A DNA stretch of 59,800 nt from CF-13 sp035279665 (GTDB lineage: Bacteria > Chloroflexota > Dormibacteria > CF-121), in NCBI GenBank assembly GCA_035279665.1, contig DATEHI010000119.1, positions 1 to 59,800 of the forward strand, in the 5' to 3' direction. This document shows, one piece after another, positions 30,659 to 40,109 of the stretch. Under the pieces are notes generated by a model, which saw nothing but the letters and a program-made list of their open reading frames with translations, ran no database searches and was not told the DNA's origin. Made by a program: the position numbers and the translations under genes. Every line of letters starts with the position of its first letter. Position 1 is the stretch's first letter.

Positions 30659-31665
30659 GCGGCGCGTCGCGATGCTGGACGGCTGAGCGCGGATTGGAAC
30701 GCGGCCGCGGCAGAGGTGGTCGGAATTCGATAGGGCGTCCAGCGATTGACCCGCTGTGGATTCAGGGTGGTGGTGAAGAGCAGGTAGGGTCCTTTCCCAG
30801 CCGCCAACTTTGCGAAGTCCGGTGACGGGATGAACCAGGACCACGGATACCACTCCGCGCGCTGCCGATCGTAGTGCTGGACGAGGATGTGGTGACGCGG
30901 GTGAGGGAAGAACGTCGCGGCGTGGATATTGGCCTGGATCAGGTGCGCGGCGTTGGTGGCGGCCGATCCATGGATGGCAATCGACGCCCAGCGCCCGGTC
31001 TCCTTCGAGAAAGCGAGCCGATGGCGGCCGAAGTTGTCGGGTGCGGCCGCCATCAGGACCTCGTCGCCTGAGGCCGCTTCCAAAAAGGCGGCGTCGAAGT
31101 GCCGCTCGAAGAAGGTGCCCGACTCGATCGGGTTCGCGGATAGTCCGGCAGACGGTGATTTCGCAGGGAGGATCGACCAACGCCGCGCCGCGGCGAGCTC
31201 ACGAATTGCGACCTGGTACTTCGCTGCGCGATCGCGGGCCAAGCCTGAACGGTTTGCCGTGAAGAGCCAGCGCGGCCCACGGCGCCGCGCGTCGCCGGCT
31301 GACGTGCAAACGTCCGCGAGCTTATCGCTGGGCACGAGCCACGCCGGGTCGATGAGGTCGCGAGTCGGTAGGTGGAAGTCGACGAATGTGAAATCGAGGA
31401 TCGGACTGGGATGGAGCGCCGCGGTCGTAAACGCGATTTCGACCTGATTCTTCAGATACCTGCTGGCCGTGCCCTTGATCTGGTCCAGGCGGAAGTCATA
31501 GGACCCAAGCGGGGCCCTGGCGCGGTCGAAACCGCCGGTGTCATGGATCGGCAGGTAGGTCTCGAGCTGGCTGGGCCAGGAGAGGATGTAGGCTTCATCG
31601 ACCCGGTTTTCGATGATCCATCCGAGCTGGGCGTCCCCTGGGCGCCAGCTCCCGGCCCGCCGCAC
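30655..31665 (-). CDS. Uncharacterised protein, N-terminal part resembles a nuclease-like (PD-(D/E)XK/DUF4365) fold
   Basis: 336 aa. In the first 120 residues the pattern FRLDQIKGTASRYLKN, then DFTFVDFHLPTRDLIDPAWLVPSDKLAD, recalls the strand-QxK-strand core of DUF4365/PD-(D/E)XK-like domains (D, then Q-I-K), but the match is by eye only. The C-terminal half (from about 180) is a separate domain with HILVQHYDRQRAEWYPWSWFIPSPDF, which I do not recognise. No signal or membrane helix. It is convergent with the FmdB-like gene (overlapping stops) and divergent from the gene at 31817. Confidence 0.55.
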   Translation of the reverse strand: MRRAGSWRPGDAQLGWIIENRVDEAYILSWPSQLETYLPIHDTGGFDRARAPLGSYDFRLDQIKGTASRYLKNQVEIAFTTAALHPSPILDFTFVDFHLPTRDLIDPAWLVPSDKLADVCTSAGDARRRGPRWLFTANRSGLARDRAAKYQVAIRELAAARRWSILPAKSPSAGLSANPIESGTFFERHFDAAFLEAASGDEVLMAAAPDNFGRHRLAFSKETGRWASIAIHGSAATNAAHLIQANIHAATFFPHPRHHILVQHYDRQRAEWYPWSWFIPSPDFAKLAAGKGPYLLFTTTLNPQRVNRWTPYRIPTTSAAAAFQSALSRPASRRAA

Positions 31666-31816
31666 ATGGGTAAATCGAAATTCCAGCCCCCAACCTGCCC
31701 CAGGGGCGTTGGGACCGGGGCGACGGCATTAGGCTTGACAGATCAACAAGCCAGGTCGCTGGAAACGTCGGGGCGGGTTCGCTTTTTCGCAGCTCAGGGA
31801 CGCCGCTCGCGATTGG

Positions 31817-32563
31817 GTGTCGCCCGCAGAGTGGCCATTGCCGCTGCACGAAACCGAGGGCCGCGTCGAGCTGCTGAAGGACACATCCGCCGCGCATTGG
31901 GTCGAGCAGCGCCTATGGAAATGGGGTAAGCAGGGCGTTCCCGTGGGGTCCGTCGTTCCCGAAGGATTCGAAGCCTATGCTCGGATCCTTCATCCGGCGC
32001 ACAAGAGCCCCGTGGACGGGGGCAAGGGAGAACCGGTGCGGTGGTCCACCGTCGCCGCCTGGACCGGGCGCGTCGTCCACCCACAGATGCAGTTCAGGCG
32101 GATCGCTAATCTCGCCGACCACGAGTTTCCCACATGGGGCTCGCCACCCGTGGAGGGAGTTCTGCCGCTCGAGGAGTGTGAGCGGGTCGCCGCTCTGCTT
32201 TCGTCGTTCACATCTACGCCAGCCCGCTGCTGGTTCGCCATCTGGGATGGCTATGGTTTTCTCGACCCGAAACGCTATGCGGGCATCCCGAGAGTTCGGG
32301 CTGAGAACCGCGACTATCTTCTCTATCGGGGGCCGATCGACGCGGTTACCGATTTGGCCTGGGGACCATCCCTGCAAAGCCCGAACCTCTGGTGGCCTGA
32401 CGACCAGGCCTGGTGTGTCGCGACCGACATCGATCTCGCTGACACTTACGTCGGCGGTAGCGAGAAGTGCATCAGCCGGATCGTGGGCGCTGCGGAGATC
32501 GAGGCGTTCCGCACGACCCTCGATGCCCGAGTCGACTTCGGCGGCGACACGATTAACCGCTAG
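31817..32563 (+). CDS. Uncharacterised protein of an Actinobacteria-type conserved family
   Basis: 248 aa from GTG 31817. Motifs EGFEAYARILHPA, VRWSTVAAWTGRVVHPQMQF, CWFAIWDGYG and SPNLWWPDDQAWCVATDIDLADTYVGGS look like a conserved family I have seen as hypothetical in Actinobacteria; the Trp-rich core suggests a globular binding protein. No catalytic motif, signal or helix. It is convergent with the poly-HAMP kinase gene. Confidence 0.65.
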   Translation: MSPAEWPLPLHETEGRVELLKDTSAAHWVEQRLWKWGKQGVPVGSVVPEGFEAYARILHPAHKSPVDGGKGEPVRWSTVAAWTGRVVHPQMQFRRIANLADHEFPTWGSPPVEGVLPLEECERVAALLSSFTSTPARCWFAIWDGYGFLDPKRYAGIPRVRAENRDYLLYRGPIDAVTDLAWGPSLQSPNLWWPDDQAWCVATDIDLADTYVGGSEKCISRIVGAAEIEAFRTTLDARVDFGGDTINR

Positions 32564-32613
32564 GACGGGTGGACTTGCTGCCGCCTGCTCTCGCGCAAGC
32601 GGGGACGAACAGG

Positions 32614-35600
32614 TTACGAGGCCGAGGCGCCCTCGAGGGCCGGCGCAGGGGAGAGGAGGCTGGCGGCGTGGGCGCCGCTCGTGGGCGGAAGGCGAAGGAC
32701 AAAAGTGCTGCCTTTGCCGAGCTCGCTGAACTCGAGCTTGAGTGAGCCACCGTGCCGCTCCGCGAGTTCGCGGCTGATGAAGAGACCCAGCCCGGTACCC
32801 GGCTGCGGACCGAGGCCAGGATCGTCGATGCGGAAGAAGCGCTCGAATATCTTGTCCTGCTTGTCGCGCGCGATGCCGAGGCCGCGGTCCTCGATGATGA
32901 GGGCCGGGCCGCCGTCGACGATGACCGTCACCTTGACCCAGGGCCGTCCGGCGCTGTAGGTCAGCGCGTTGTTGATCAGGTTGTCGATGATGCGCGCCAG
33001 CTGCTCCCGGTCCGCGGTGACCGCGACCGGCTCATCAGGCTCGCTGTACGTCATCTCCGCCCGGAGTAGCCCCGCGCGGGCCTCGGCGCGGCCGAGCGCC
33101 TGGCGAGCCATCTCGCGGAGATCGAGGGTCTTGGCATCGGTTGGCACCGTGCCGCCCTCGATGCGCGCGGCGGTCAGCAGGTCGTCGACGATGCTGTTCA
33201 ACTCGGTCGCCTTGCCCATCAGGACGCGCAGCGGTTGCTCGGCCTTCTGCGGCGGAATGCTGCCGTCCTGCAACATCGAGAGATAGCCGGTGATGACGGA
33301 TAGGGGAGTCCGAAGCTCGTGGGCGGCCATGCTGAGGAAGGCGCTCTTGCTCTTGCTCGCCTCCTGCGCCTCGGCGAAGAGGATCTGCGACTGCTTGAGC
33401 AGCTCTTCGGTGCGCATGTTGGCCTCGATGGTGTTGAGGACGACCCCGATGCCGTCGGTGAGCTGATCGAGGAAGTCGAGGTGTGTCTCGCTAAATGGGC
33501 CGACGGAGGCCAGCTCGATCACGGCCTTGATCCGTCCTTCGAAGAGCACGGGCAGCACGACGATGCTGCTCGGCGATGCTTCGCCCAATCCTGAGCGGAT
33601 GCCGATGTACCCCGCCGGCACGGTCGTCAGCAGGATCCGGCGCGCATCGCGAGCGCATTGGCCGACCAGACCCTCACCCCAGCGGAACGCCTTGCCTGCG
33701 GTGTCACTCGCGCTGACGGCGTAGCCGGCCGTCATTCGAAGGACCGGCTCCTCGCCCTCGCGGTTCTCGACGATATAGAAGGCGCCGTATTGTGCCGAGA
33801 CCAACGGCGCGGCCTCGGTCAGGATCAGGTCGGCGACCGTGCGCAGGTCCCGTTGGCCCTGCAGCATGGTCGTGTGCTTGGCGATGTTCGTCTTGAGCCA
33901 GTCCTGCTCCCGATTTTTCTCGGTCGTCTCTTTGAGGTTGCGGATCATTTCGTTGATCTTGTCGCTGAGGAGGGCCACCTCACCGCTAGCCTCCACGCGG
34001 ATCGATCGAGTGAGGTCCCCCTCGGTAACGGCGGTCGTCACCTCGGCGATGGCGCGCACCTGACCGGTCAGGTTGGCAGCCAGCTGGTTGACGTTGTCGG
34101 TGAGGTCCTTCCAGGTGCCCGCCGCGCCCGGGACGCTCGCCTGGCCGCCCAGCTCGCCCTCGACACCAACTTTTCGGGCCACCGTGGTGACCTGCTCGGC
34201 GAAGGTCGCGAGCGTATCGGTCATCTCGTTGATGGTGTCGGCCAGGGCGGCGATCTCACCCTTCGCTTCGAAGACGACTTTGCGGCGGAGGTCGCCGTTG
34301 GCGACGGCGGTGACGACGCGGGCGATGCCGCGCACCTGGTCGGTGAGGTTACCGGCCATCAGGTTCACGCTGTCGGTCAGGTCTTTCCAGGTACCCGCAA
34401 CGCCCTTGACCTGGGATTGGCCGCCCAGCTTGCCCTCGGTACCGACCTCGCGGGCGACGCGGGTGACTTCGGAGGCGAAGGCGTTGAGCTGATCGACCAT
34501 GACGTTGATGGTGTCCTTCAGCTCGGCGATCTCGCCCTTGACCTCGACGGTGATCTTCTTGGAGAGGTCGCCCTTCTGGACGGCCGAGGTGACGTCGGCG
34601 ATGTTGCGCACCTGGGTCGTGAGGTTGGCGGCGAGCTGGTTGACGTTGTCGGTGAGGTCTCTCCAGGTACCGGACGCGCCCAGGACGTACGCCTGGCCGC
34701 CCAGCCGGCCCTCGGTACCGACTTCGCGCGCCACTCGCGTGACTTCCGAAGCGAAGGCGTTGAGCTGGTCGACCATGCCGTTGATCGTGTTCTTCAGATC
34801 GAGGATCTCGCCCCGGACGTCCACCGTGATCTTCTTCGAGAGGTCGCCGTTCGCGACCGCTGTCGTCACCTCGGCGATGTTGCGCACGTGGGCCGTGAGA
34901 TTACCCGCCATGAAGTTGACGTTGTCGGTCAGGTCTTTCCAGATGCCGACGACACCCTTGACCTGGGCCTGGCCACCCAGCTTGCCCTCGGTACCGACCT
35001 CGCGGGCGACGCGGGTGACTTCCGACGCGAAGGCGTTGAGCTGATCGACCATGACGTTGATCGTGTCCTTCAGCTCGAGAATCTCGCCCTGCACGTCGAC
35101 GGTGATCTTCTTGGAGAGATCCCCTCGGGCGACCGCGGTCGTGACGTCGGCAATGTTGCGCACCTGGGCGGTCAGGTTGCCGGCCATCGAGTTGACGTTG
35201 TCTGTCAGGTCACGCCAGGTCCCCGACGCGCCCGGGACGTGCGCCTGGCCGCCCAGGCGGCCTTCGGTACCAACTTCGCGTGCCACGCGCGTGACTTCGG
35301 AGGCGAAGGCGTTCAGCTGATCGACCATGACGTTGATCGTGTCCTTCAGTTCGGCGATCTCGCCCTTGACCTCGACGGTGATCTTCTTGGAGAGGTCGCC
35401 CTTCTGGACGGCGGTCGTGACCTCGGCGATGTTGCGCACCTGGGTGCTGAGATTGGCGGCGAGCTGATTGACCTGCTGCGTGAGGTCCTTCCAGGTCCCG
35501 GACGCACCGGGCACACTTGCCTGACCGCCCAGGCGACCTTCGGTGCCGACCTCGCGCGCCACACGGGTGACCTCGCCGGCGAACCCGTTCAGCTGATCGA

Positions 35601-36804
35601 CCATGCTGTTGATCGTGTTCTTCAGTTGGAGGATCTCACCGCGAACGTCGACCGTGATCTTCTTGGAGAGGTCGCCCTGGGCGACGGCCGTCGTCACCTC
35701 GGCGATGTTGCGGACCTGGGCCGTAAGGTTGCCGGCCATGTAGTTGACGTTGTCCGTGAGGTCTTTCCAAACGCCGGCGACGCCCTCCACCTGCGCCTGG
35801 CCGCCGAGGTTGCCTTCCGTGCCGACTTCGCGGGCGACGCGGGTGACCTCGCGGGCAAAGGCGTTGAGTTGATCGACCATGACGTTGATGGTGTTCTTCA
35901 GCTCGAGGATCTCGCCCTGGACATCGACGGTGATCTTCTTCGAAAGATCCCCGCGGGCGACCGCGGTCGTCACCTCGGCGATGTTGCGCACCTGGGCGGT
36001 GAGGTTGCCCGCCATGAAGTTGACGTTGTCGGTCAGGTCCTTCCAGACGCCGCCGATCCCACGGACTTGCGCCTGGCCGCCAAGCTTGCCCTCGGTGCCT
36101 ACCTCACGGGCCACGCGCGTGACTTCCGAGGCGAAGCCGTTGAGCTGGTCGACCATGACGTTGATGGTGTTCTTCAGCTCGAGGATCTCGCCGCGAACGT
36201 CCACGGTGATCTTTTTCGAGAGGTCGCCCTTGGCGACGGCGGTGGTGACGTCGGCGATGCTGCGCACCTGGGCGGTCAGGTTGGCGGCCATCAGGTTGAC
36301 GTTGTCGGTGAGGTCTTTCCAGACACCGGCCGCCCCTTTGACATGCGCCTGGCCGCCGAGCTTGCCCTCGGTGCCGACCTCGCTGGCTACGCGGGTGACC
36401 TCGGAGGTGAAGGAGCGCAGTTGCTGGACCATGGCGTTGACCGTGCGGGCGGTCCGAAGGAACTGGCCCTCGAGCGGCCGGCCGTCGAGCTCGAGTTCCA
36501 TCGTCTGGAAGAGGTCACCTTCGGCGACCGCTCCGATGACTCGGGCGACGCCCGAGAGGTTCTTGGCGTTGCGCTCATTGAGCTCGATGATGCCGTTGAG
36601 CTCGGCCGTGATCTTGCCCATGGCCCCCTTGGTGGTCAGGGGCATCCGGACGGAGACGTTGCCCTTTCGCAATTCGCGAAGGACATGAAGGATGAGTGCA
36701 GCGTCCTCCGGCGAGATGCCCTGCGCCTGGCGGCGCTCCGCGCCGTTGGCCCGCGAGCCATTGGATCCGTTCGTGCCTACACCGGAGGTCTGGTGCGTCG
36801 TCAT
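32614..36804 (-). CDS. Giant soluble poly-HAMP histidine kinase with GAF domain
   Basis: 1396 aa from ATG 36804. After a short disordered head come roughly 19-20 HAMP domains (about residues 35-970), mainly nine 92-residue units, each with a canonical HAMP (TTAVxxGDLSKKITVDVxGEI) and a divergent one (VGTEGxLGGQAxVxGxxGxWKDLTDNVN). Then a GAF domain (about 985-1130), HisKA with SMAAHELRTPLSVITGYLSML (His near 1163) and HATPase_c with DNLINNALTYS, EDRGLGIA and GTGLGLFISRELAERHGG. No membrane helix and no receiver domain. Similar arrays in fungal Nik1/Os-1 kinases sense osmotic stress. The partner regulator is not in the window. Confidence 0.92.
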   Translation of the reverse strand: MTTHQTSGVGTNGSNGSRANGAERRQAQGISPEDAALILHVLRELRKGNVSVRMPLTTKGAMGKITAELNGIIELNERNAKNLSGVARVIGAVAEGDLFQTMELELDGRPLEGQFLRTARTVNAMVQQLRSFTSEVTRVASEVGTEGKLGGQAHVKGAAGVWKDLTDNVNLMAANLTAQVRSIADVTTAVAKGDLSKKITVDVRGEILELKNTINVMVDQLNGFASEVTRVAREVGTEGKLGGQAQVRGIGGVWKDLTDNVNFMAGNLTAQVRNIAEVTTAVARGDLSKKITVDVQGEILELKNTINVMVDQLNAFAREVTRVAREVGTEGNLGGQAQVEGVAGVWKDLTDNVNYMAGNLTAQVRNIAEVTTAVAQGDLSKKITVDVRGEILQLKNTINSMVDQLNGFAGEVTRVAREVGTEGRLGGQASVPGASGTWKDLTQQVNQLAANLSTQVRNIAEVTTAVQKGDLSKKITVEVKGEIAELKDTINVMVDQLNAFASEVTRVAREVGTEGRLGGQAHVPGASGTWRDLTDNVNSMAGNLTAQVRNIADVTTAVARGDLSKKITVDVQGEILELKDTINVMVDQLNAFASEVTRVAREVGTEGKLGGQAQVKGVVGIWKDLTDNVNFMAGNLTAHVRNIAEVTTAVANGDLSKKITVDVRGEILDLKNTINGMVDQLNAFASEVTRVAREVGTEGRLGGQAYVLGASGTWRDLTDNVNQLAANLTTQVRNIADVTSAVQKGDLSKKITVEVKGEIAELKDTINVMVDQLNAFASEVTRVAREVGTEGKLGGQSQVKGVAGTWKDLTDSVNLMAGNLTDQVRGIARVVTAVANGDLRRKVVFEAKGEIAALADTINEMTDTLATFAEQVTTVARKVGVEGELGGQASVPGAAGTWKDLTDNVNQLAANLTGQVRAIAEVTTAVTEGDLTRSIRVEASGEVALLSDKINEMIRNLKETTEKNREQDWLKTNIAKHTTMLQGQRDLRTVADLILTEAAPLVSAQYGAFYIVENREGEEPVLRMTAGYAVSASDTAGKAFRWGEGLVGQCARDARRILLTTVPAGYIGIRSGLGEASPSSIVVLPVLFEGRIKAVIELASVGPFSETHLDFLDQLTDGIGVVLNTIEANMRTEELLKQSQILFAEAQEASKSKSAFLSMAAHELRTPLSVITGYLSMLQDGSIPPQKAEQPLRVLMGKATELNSIVDDLLTAARIEGGTVPTDAKTLDLREMARQALGRAEARAGLLRAEMTYSEPDEPVAVTADREQLARIIDNLINNALTYSAGRPWVKVTVIVDGGPALIIEDRGLGIARDKQDKIFERFFRIDDPGLGPQPGTGLGLFISRELAERHGGSLKLEFSELGKGSTFVLRLPPTSGAHAASLLSPAPALEGASAS
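34010..36490 (-). repeat. Nine tandem 276-bp units encoding paired HAMP domains
   Basis: Period 276 bp (92 codons), strongly conserved in DNA, within the histidine kinase gene. Units differ mainly at VARGD/VANGD/VQKGD and at the HVKG/QVRG/SVPG/YVLG positions. Such an array is prone to unequal recombination, so unit number may vary between strains and may be misassembled from short reads. Confidence 0.85.
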
Positions 36805-36851
36805 CCGGAGTTTTTGGCGACGCTTCTGGTTAGTCCTGGGCACTGGCCACC

Positions 36852-36880
36852 TGTATACATAACAGTTGTGCCAAAGTCAA
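36852..36880 (-). promoter_or_regulatory. Promoter of the poly-HAMP kinase gene (TTGACT-17-TATACA)
   Basis: On the reverse strand, TTGACT (36875-36880), a 17-bp spacer and TATACA (36852-36857). This is the best sigma-70-type promoter in the window. The start near 36845 leaves about 40 nt before ATG 36804; a GTG at 36843 would be leaderless. Confidence 0.75.
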
Positions 36881-36952
36881 ACAAATCATGGTACCCACGG
36901 TGACCAAGATCAGCATAGCTTACCAATCACTTGGTATCCGGGCAAGGTCCAT

Positions 36953-38119
36953 TTGGTAACGGATCAAACGGCTCCCGGGCCCTCCCTTCCTCGGTACGGG
37001 ACCCGCTCGCTTGGCGAGCTGGTGCCCTCCCTCCTGAGCTCGCTCGGCGTTGACGGCTTCGCCAATCCGCTGGCCATCGAGCCCGCCGCGCGAGTCTGCC
37101 TCCTCCTCATGGACGGGCTCGGCTGGGAGCTGCTGCGCGCAAACTCGGGGGCCTCCCCGTTCCTGACCTCGATCGCCCGGGAGCCGCTCACCGCCGGCTT
37201 CCCGGCCACCACCGCCGCCAGCCTGGCCTCACTGGCCACCGGCGTGCCGCCCGGGGAGCACGGGCTGGTCGGCTACACGATGGCGCTGCCCGGGTACGAG
37301 CGGGCGTTCAATGCGCTGACCTGGTCGCTTTACGGGCTCGGCCCCCGGGTGGACCTGGTGACGGAGGTAGTCCCAGAGGCGTTCCAACCCGTCCCCACGC
37401 TTGCCGAACGATCGGCGGCCACCGGCCTTCGAATCCATCACCTCGGCCCAGCCTTTCACGAATGGTCTGGCCTGACCCGAGCGATCGGGCGAGGCGAGCG
37501 ATTTCACGCGGCGAACTCGCTGGCGGCGGTCGCCGAGGGGACGCTGCGGTTGCTGGGCGCGCCGCGCACTTTTGTCTTCGGCTACCACCCGCGCCTGGAT
37601 GCCGCGGGGCACGTGCACGGCATCGCCTCACAAAGCTGGAAAGACGAACTGGCCGCCGTGGACCAGGCGGCGCGGCTATTGGCCGAGCAGCTTCCGGCAG
37701 AGACACTCCTGGTCGTCAGCGGGGACCACGGGATGGTCGACCTGCGGCCGAGCGAGCGGCTGGACCTGGCCGACCATCCCGAGCTGGCCGCCGGCGTTCG
37801 AATCCTGGGCGGCGAGGCACGGGCGCGCTACATCAGCACCGAGCCGGGCGCGACCCCGGACGTGCTCAGCGCCTGGCGATCCACGCTGGGCGATCGGATG
37901 TGGGTCTGGACGCGCGAGGAGGCGATCGCGACGGGCATCTTCGGGCCGCGGGTCACCGAGCGGGCCCGCGAACGGATGGGGGACATCGTGGCGGCGGCCT
38001 ACGGCCAGGTGGGGATCGTTCAGCGCGAGGTCGACCCGGCGCAGGCCCGCTTGAACGGCCATCACGGATCGCTGACGCCGGCCGAGCAACTCGTGCCGCT
38101 GCTAATTTACCGGAGCTGA
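36953..38119 (+). CDS. Alkaline-phosphatase-superfamily hydrolase (NPP-like phosphodiesterase)
   Basis: About 388 aa. CLLLMDGLGWELL supplies the first metal Asp, TAGFPATTAASLASLATG the Thr nucleophile context of nucleotide pyrophosphatase/phosphodiesterases, YHPRLDAAGHVHG and VSGDHGMVDL the second metal site, and GHHGSLTPAEQLVPLLI the last His. No signal peptide, so probably cytosolic. TTG 36953 is the nearest start before the conserved region; the frame is open back to 36866. It is divergent from the kinase and ends at a strong terminator. Confidence 0.8.
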   Translation: MVTDQTAPGPSLPRYGTRSLGELVPSLLSSLGVDGFANPLAIEPAARVCLLLMDGLGWELLRANSGASPFLTSIAREPLTAGFPATTAASLASLATGVPPGEHGLVGYTMALPGYERAFNALTWSLYGLGPRVDLVTEVVPEAFQPVPTLAERSAATGLRIHHLGPAFHEWSGLTRAIGRGERFHAANSLAAVAEGTLRLLGAPRTFVFGYHPRLDAAGHVHGIASQSWKDELAAVDQAARLLAEQLPAETLLVVSGDHGMVDLRPSERLDLADHPELAAGVRILGGEARARYISTEPGATPDVLSAWRSTLGDRMWVWTREEAIATGIFGPRVTERARERMGDIVAAAYGQVGIVQREVDPAQARLNGHHGSLTPAEQLVPLLIYRS

Positions 38120-38144
38120 GACGCGATCACCGAATCCGGGCCTA

Positions 38145-38168
38145 CCTCTCCCCGCGAGCGGGGGAAGG
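38145..38168. repeat. Intergenic hairpin repeat, CCCCG-CGAG-CGGGG
   Basis: A copy with a decayed outer stem of the C-rich/G-rich hairpin family (compare 30093 and 45985), followed by AAGGAAAA, 26 bp after the phosphatase gene. Confidence 0.5.
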
Positions 38169-38195
38169 AAAATTGTTGGGAGAGGGAGGGAAAGA

Positions 38196-38228
38196 AAAGA
38201 GGAGCGCGGGGGAAACGCGCTCCTCTTT
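38196..38228. terminator. Bidirectional intrinsic terminator between convergent genes
   Basis: A 13-bp perfect stem (38196-38208 with 38216-38228) around GGGGAAA. T-rich on both exits (TTT on the + strand, TTTCTTTC on the - strand). It separates the phosphatase gene (+) from the ABC permease gene (-). Confidence 0.85.
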
Positions 38229-38239
38229 GGAGGGGAAGG

Positions 38240-39085
38240 TTAGGTGACGTCGCGAGTCCGCACGATCAGTGAGCTCACTCCTGTAAAGACGAGCGCGTAG
38301 ACCGCCAGCACGAGCACCGCGGCACCAGCCGTGACAATCGGCGCCGCTGCTCCAGGGTTTGGGAAGGGTTGGCCGAACGACTTGATCAGGGCCGCGGCAT
38401 TCTGGCCAAGGAAGAACTTCTCAACGGTCGTCACCCAGCTGGCATCGAAGCCGTTCAGCAGCCGAAAGAGAATGCCCTCGATGGCCAGAACGTAGGCGAG
38501 CCCGATGCCGATCGCCATCGCGGACTGACGGAAAAGAAAGGCGAGCGCCATGCCGAACAGGCTCCAGGACTCGAAGATCAGCCAGGTTGCGCCCAGTGCC
38601 TTGAGGATGTCGATCGCGGCCGGCCAGGTGATCGCCGCATGGTCGCCGAGCGCGATGCCGAGGCTGGCGAGTGCGGCGACCGCATAGAACGCGACCGTAA
38701 AGATGGCGGCGATCACGCTGACGACGCCCACCTGTCCGGCCAGCGCCTGCAGCCGACCAGGTCGCTGCGTGTAGATCGTCTTGACGGTGCCCCAGCCAAA
38801 CTCACTACCGACCACGAGCGCGCCCAGGATCAACGTGAGGATGCTGCCGACAATGCCAACGCCCTCCAGCGAGTTTTTGACGAAGTTGATCGGGTAGAGC
38901 GCCGTCTTCAGCTGGGCGATGGTCAGGCCTCCCTCGCCATGAAAGTTCTTCGAGGGAAAAGAAAGTTGGATCCAGTTGAACGCGTAGCCGAACAGTAAGA
39001 GCGCGGCCAGCATGATGCCGCCCAGTACCCAGACCGCCGGCCGCTGCCGCAACTTACGCCATTCCGCTTTGAAACTGTTGATCAT
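38240..39085 (-). CDS. ABC-2 type transporter permease
   Basis: 281 aa with six hydrophobic segments in the ABC-2 pattern: an N-terminal cytosolic FKAEWRKLRQRPAVWVLGGIMLAALLLFGYAF, a long outer loop, then TLILGALVVGSEFGWGTVKTIYTQRPGRLQALAGQ, whose E-F-x-W-GT-K motif is typical. It pairs with the ATPase gene upstream (ATGA overlap). Together they form an exporter, possibly for peptides or lipids as in bacitracin-type detoxification modules. Confidence 0.85.
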   Translation of the reverse strand: MINSFKAEWRKLRQRPAVWVLGGIMLAALLLFGYAFNWIQLSFPSKNFHGEGGLTIAQLKTALYPINFVKNSLEGVGIVGSILTLILGALVVGSEFGWGTVKTIYTQRPGRLQALAGQVGVVSVIAAIFTVAFYAVAALASLGIALGDHAAITWPAAIDILKALGATWLIFESWSLFGMALAFLFRQSAMAIGIGLAYVLAIEGILFRLLNGFDASWVTTVEKFFLGQNAAALIKSFGQPFPNPGAAAPIVTAGAAVLVLAVYALVFTGVSSLIVRTRDVT

Positions 39086-39984
39086 GCTGGTTCTCCTGTG
39101 AGCGTGAGGAAGACTTCCTCGAGAGTCCGTTCGACCGCGCGCAACTCGCTGACTTTGATCCCGGCGCCCACCAGCGCATCGTTGATATCTGCGGCCCGGT
39201 CCGGGTTCACCGAGAGCCGAAGCGTGCCATCGACGGCCGTCACCGCCGAGGCGCCAAGCATCCGATCCAGCTGCCGACGGGCGGCATCGACCGGGGTCAC
39301 CCTGACGACGATCGCGGACTCGCCGCGCAACTCGTGGACCGTGCCCTGGGCGACGAGCTTGCCCTTGCGGATGATCGCGACGCGGTCGCTGATCTGCTGG
39401 ACCTCGTTCAGCAGGTGGCTGGAGAGCATTACTGTCCGATTTCCGCTACCGAGCCGGCGGATCAGGGACCGCATTTCAACAACGCCCTGGGGGTCGAGCC
39501 CGTTGGTCGGCTCGTCGAGGATCATGAGTTCCGGGTCCTTGATCAATGCCGCCGCGACGGCGAGGCGCTGCTTCATGCCCATCGAGTAGGTCCCGAATCG
39601 GTCCTTCGCCCGGTCGGCCAGGTCGACTTCCTCGAGCGAGGCATCGACGCGCGCGAGTCCAATCCCGGCGTAGTCGGAGACGACCTTGAGATTCTCGCGA
39701 CCGGAAAGATAGGGATAAAACGCGGGCGACTCGACGAGTGACCCGATCCGTCGTAGCCCCTCCGGGTCGCCCGGGCGGTGCTCGGCGACGACGGCCGATC
39801 CGGACGTTGGCTTGATGAGTCCCAGCAACATGCGCAGGGTCGTCGTCTTGCCGGCCCCGTTGGGGCCGAGGAAACCGAAAACCTCGCCGCGGTGCACCTC
39901 GAGGTCGAGGGCATCGACGGCCGTGATCGACGGGCCATATCGCTTTGTCAGGCCGTGGGTCGTGATGACGTTTCCATTTGCCAT
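39082..39984 (-). CDS. ABC transporter ATP-binding protein, drug/lipid export type
   Basis: 300 aa. Walker A GPNGAGKTTT (about residue 40), signature YSMGMKQRLAVAAAL in the BcrA/LptB-like style, Walker B LMILDEPTNGLDP, then the H-loop LSSHLL. The C-terminal DUF4162-like part (VRVTPVDAARRQLDRML...) is usual for bacitracin/daunorubicin exporters. ATG 39984 has GAAGGAG 6 nt upstream; the ATG at 39990 abuts that site and is less likely. A response regulator and kinase pair lies directly upstream on the same strand. Confidence 0.92.
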   Translation of the reverse strand: MANGNVITTHGLTKRYGPSITAVDALDLEVHRGEVFGFLGPNGAGKTTTLRMLLGLIKPTSGSAVVAEHRPGDPEGLRRIGSLVESPAFYPYLSGRENLKVVSDYAGIGLARVDASLEEVDLADRAKDRFGTYSMGMKQRLAVAAALIKDPELMILDEPTNGLDPQGVVEMRSLIRRLGSGNRTVMLSSHLLNEVQQISDRVAIIRKGKLVAQGTVHELRGESAIVVRVTPVDAARRQLDRMLGASAVTAVDGTLRLSVNPDRAADINDALVGAGIKVSELRAVERTLEEVFLTLTGEPA

Positions 39985-40109
39985 TGGCATCTCCTTCACA
40001 AACGAACTGTGACGTTTACGGTAGGGGTGCAACGGCCCCGCGTCGTCACCTGTGCGCCCGATCTTTGGGTCCGCTGCGCGGGGGACCCGGGCTCCGCCGC
40101 GCGGGGGAG

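Noticed and set aside
33658..36903. A 1081-aa ORF opposite the histidine kinase gene
   Set aside because: It is the antisense shadow of a repetitive high-GC gene; the opposite strand has complete HAMP, GAF and kinase domains and a promoter.
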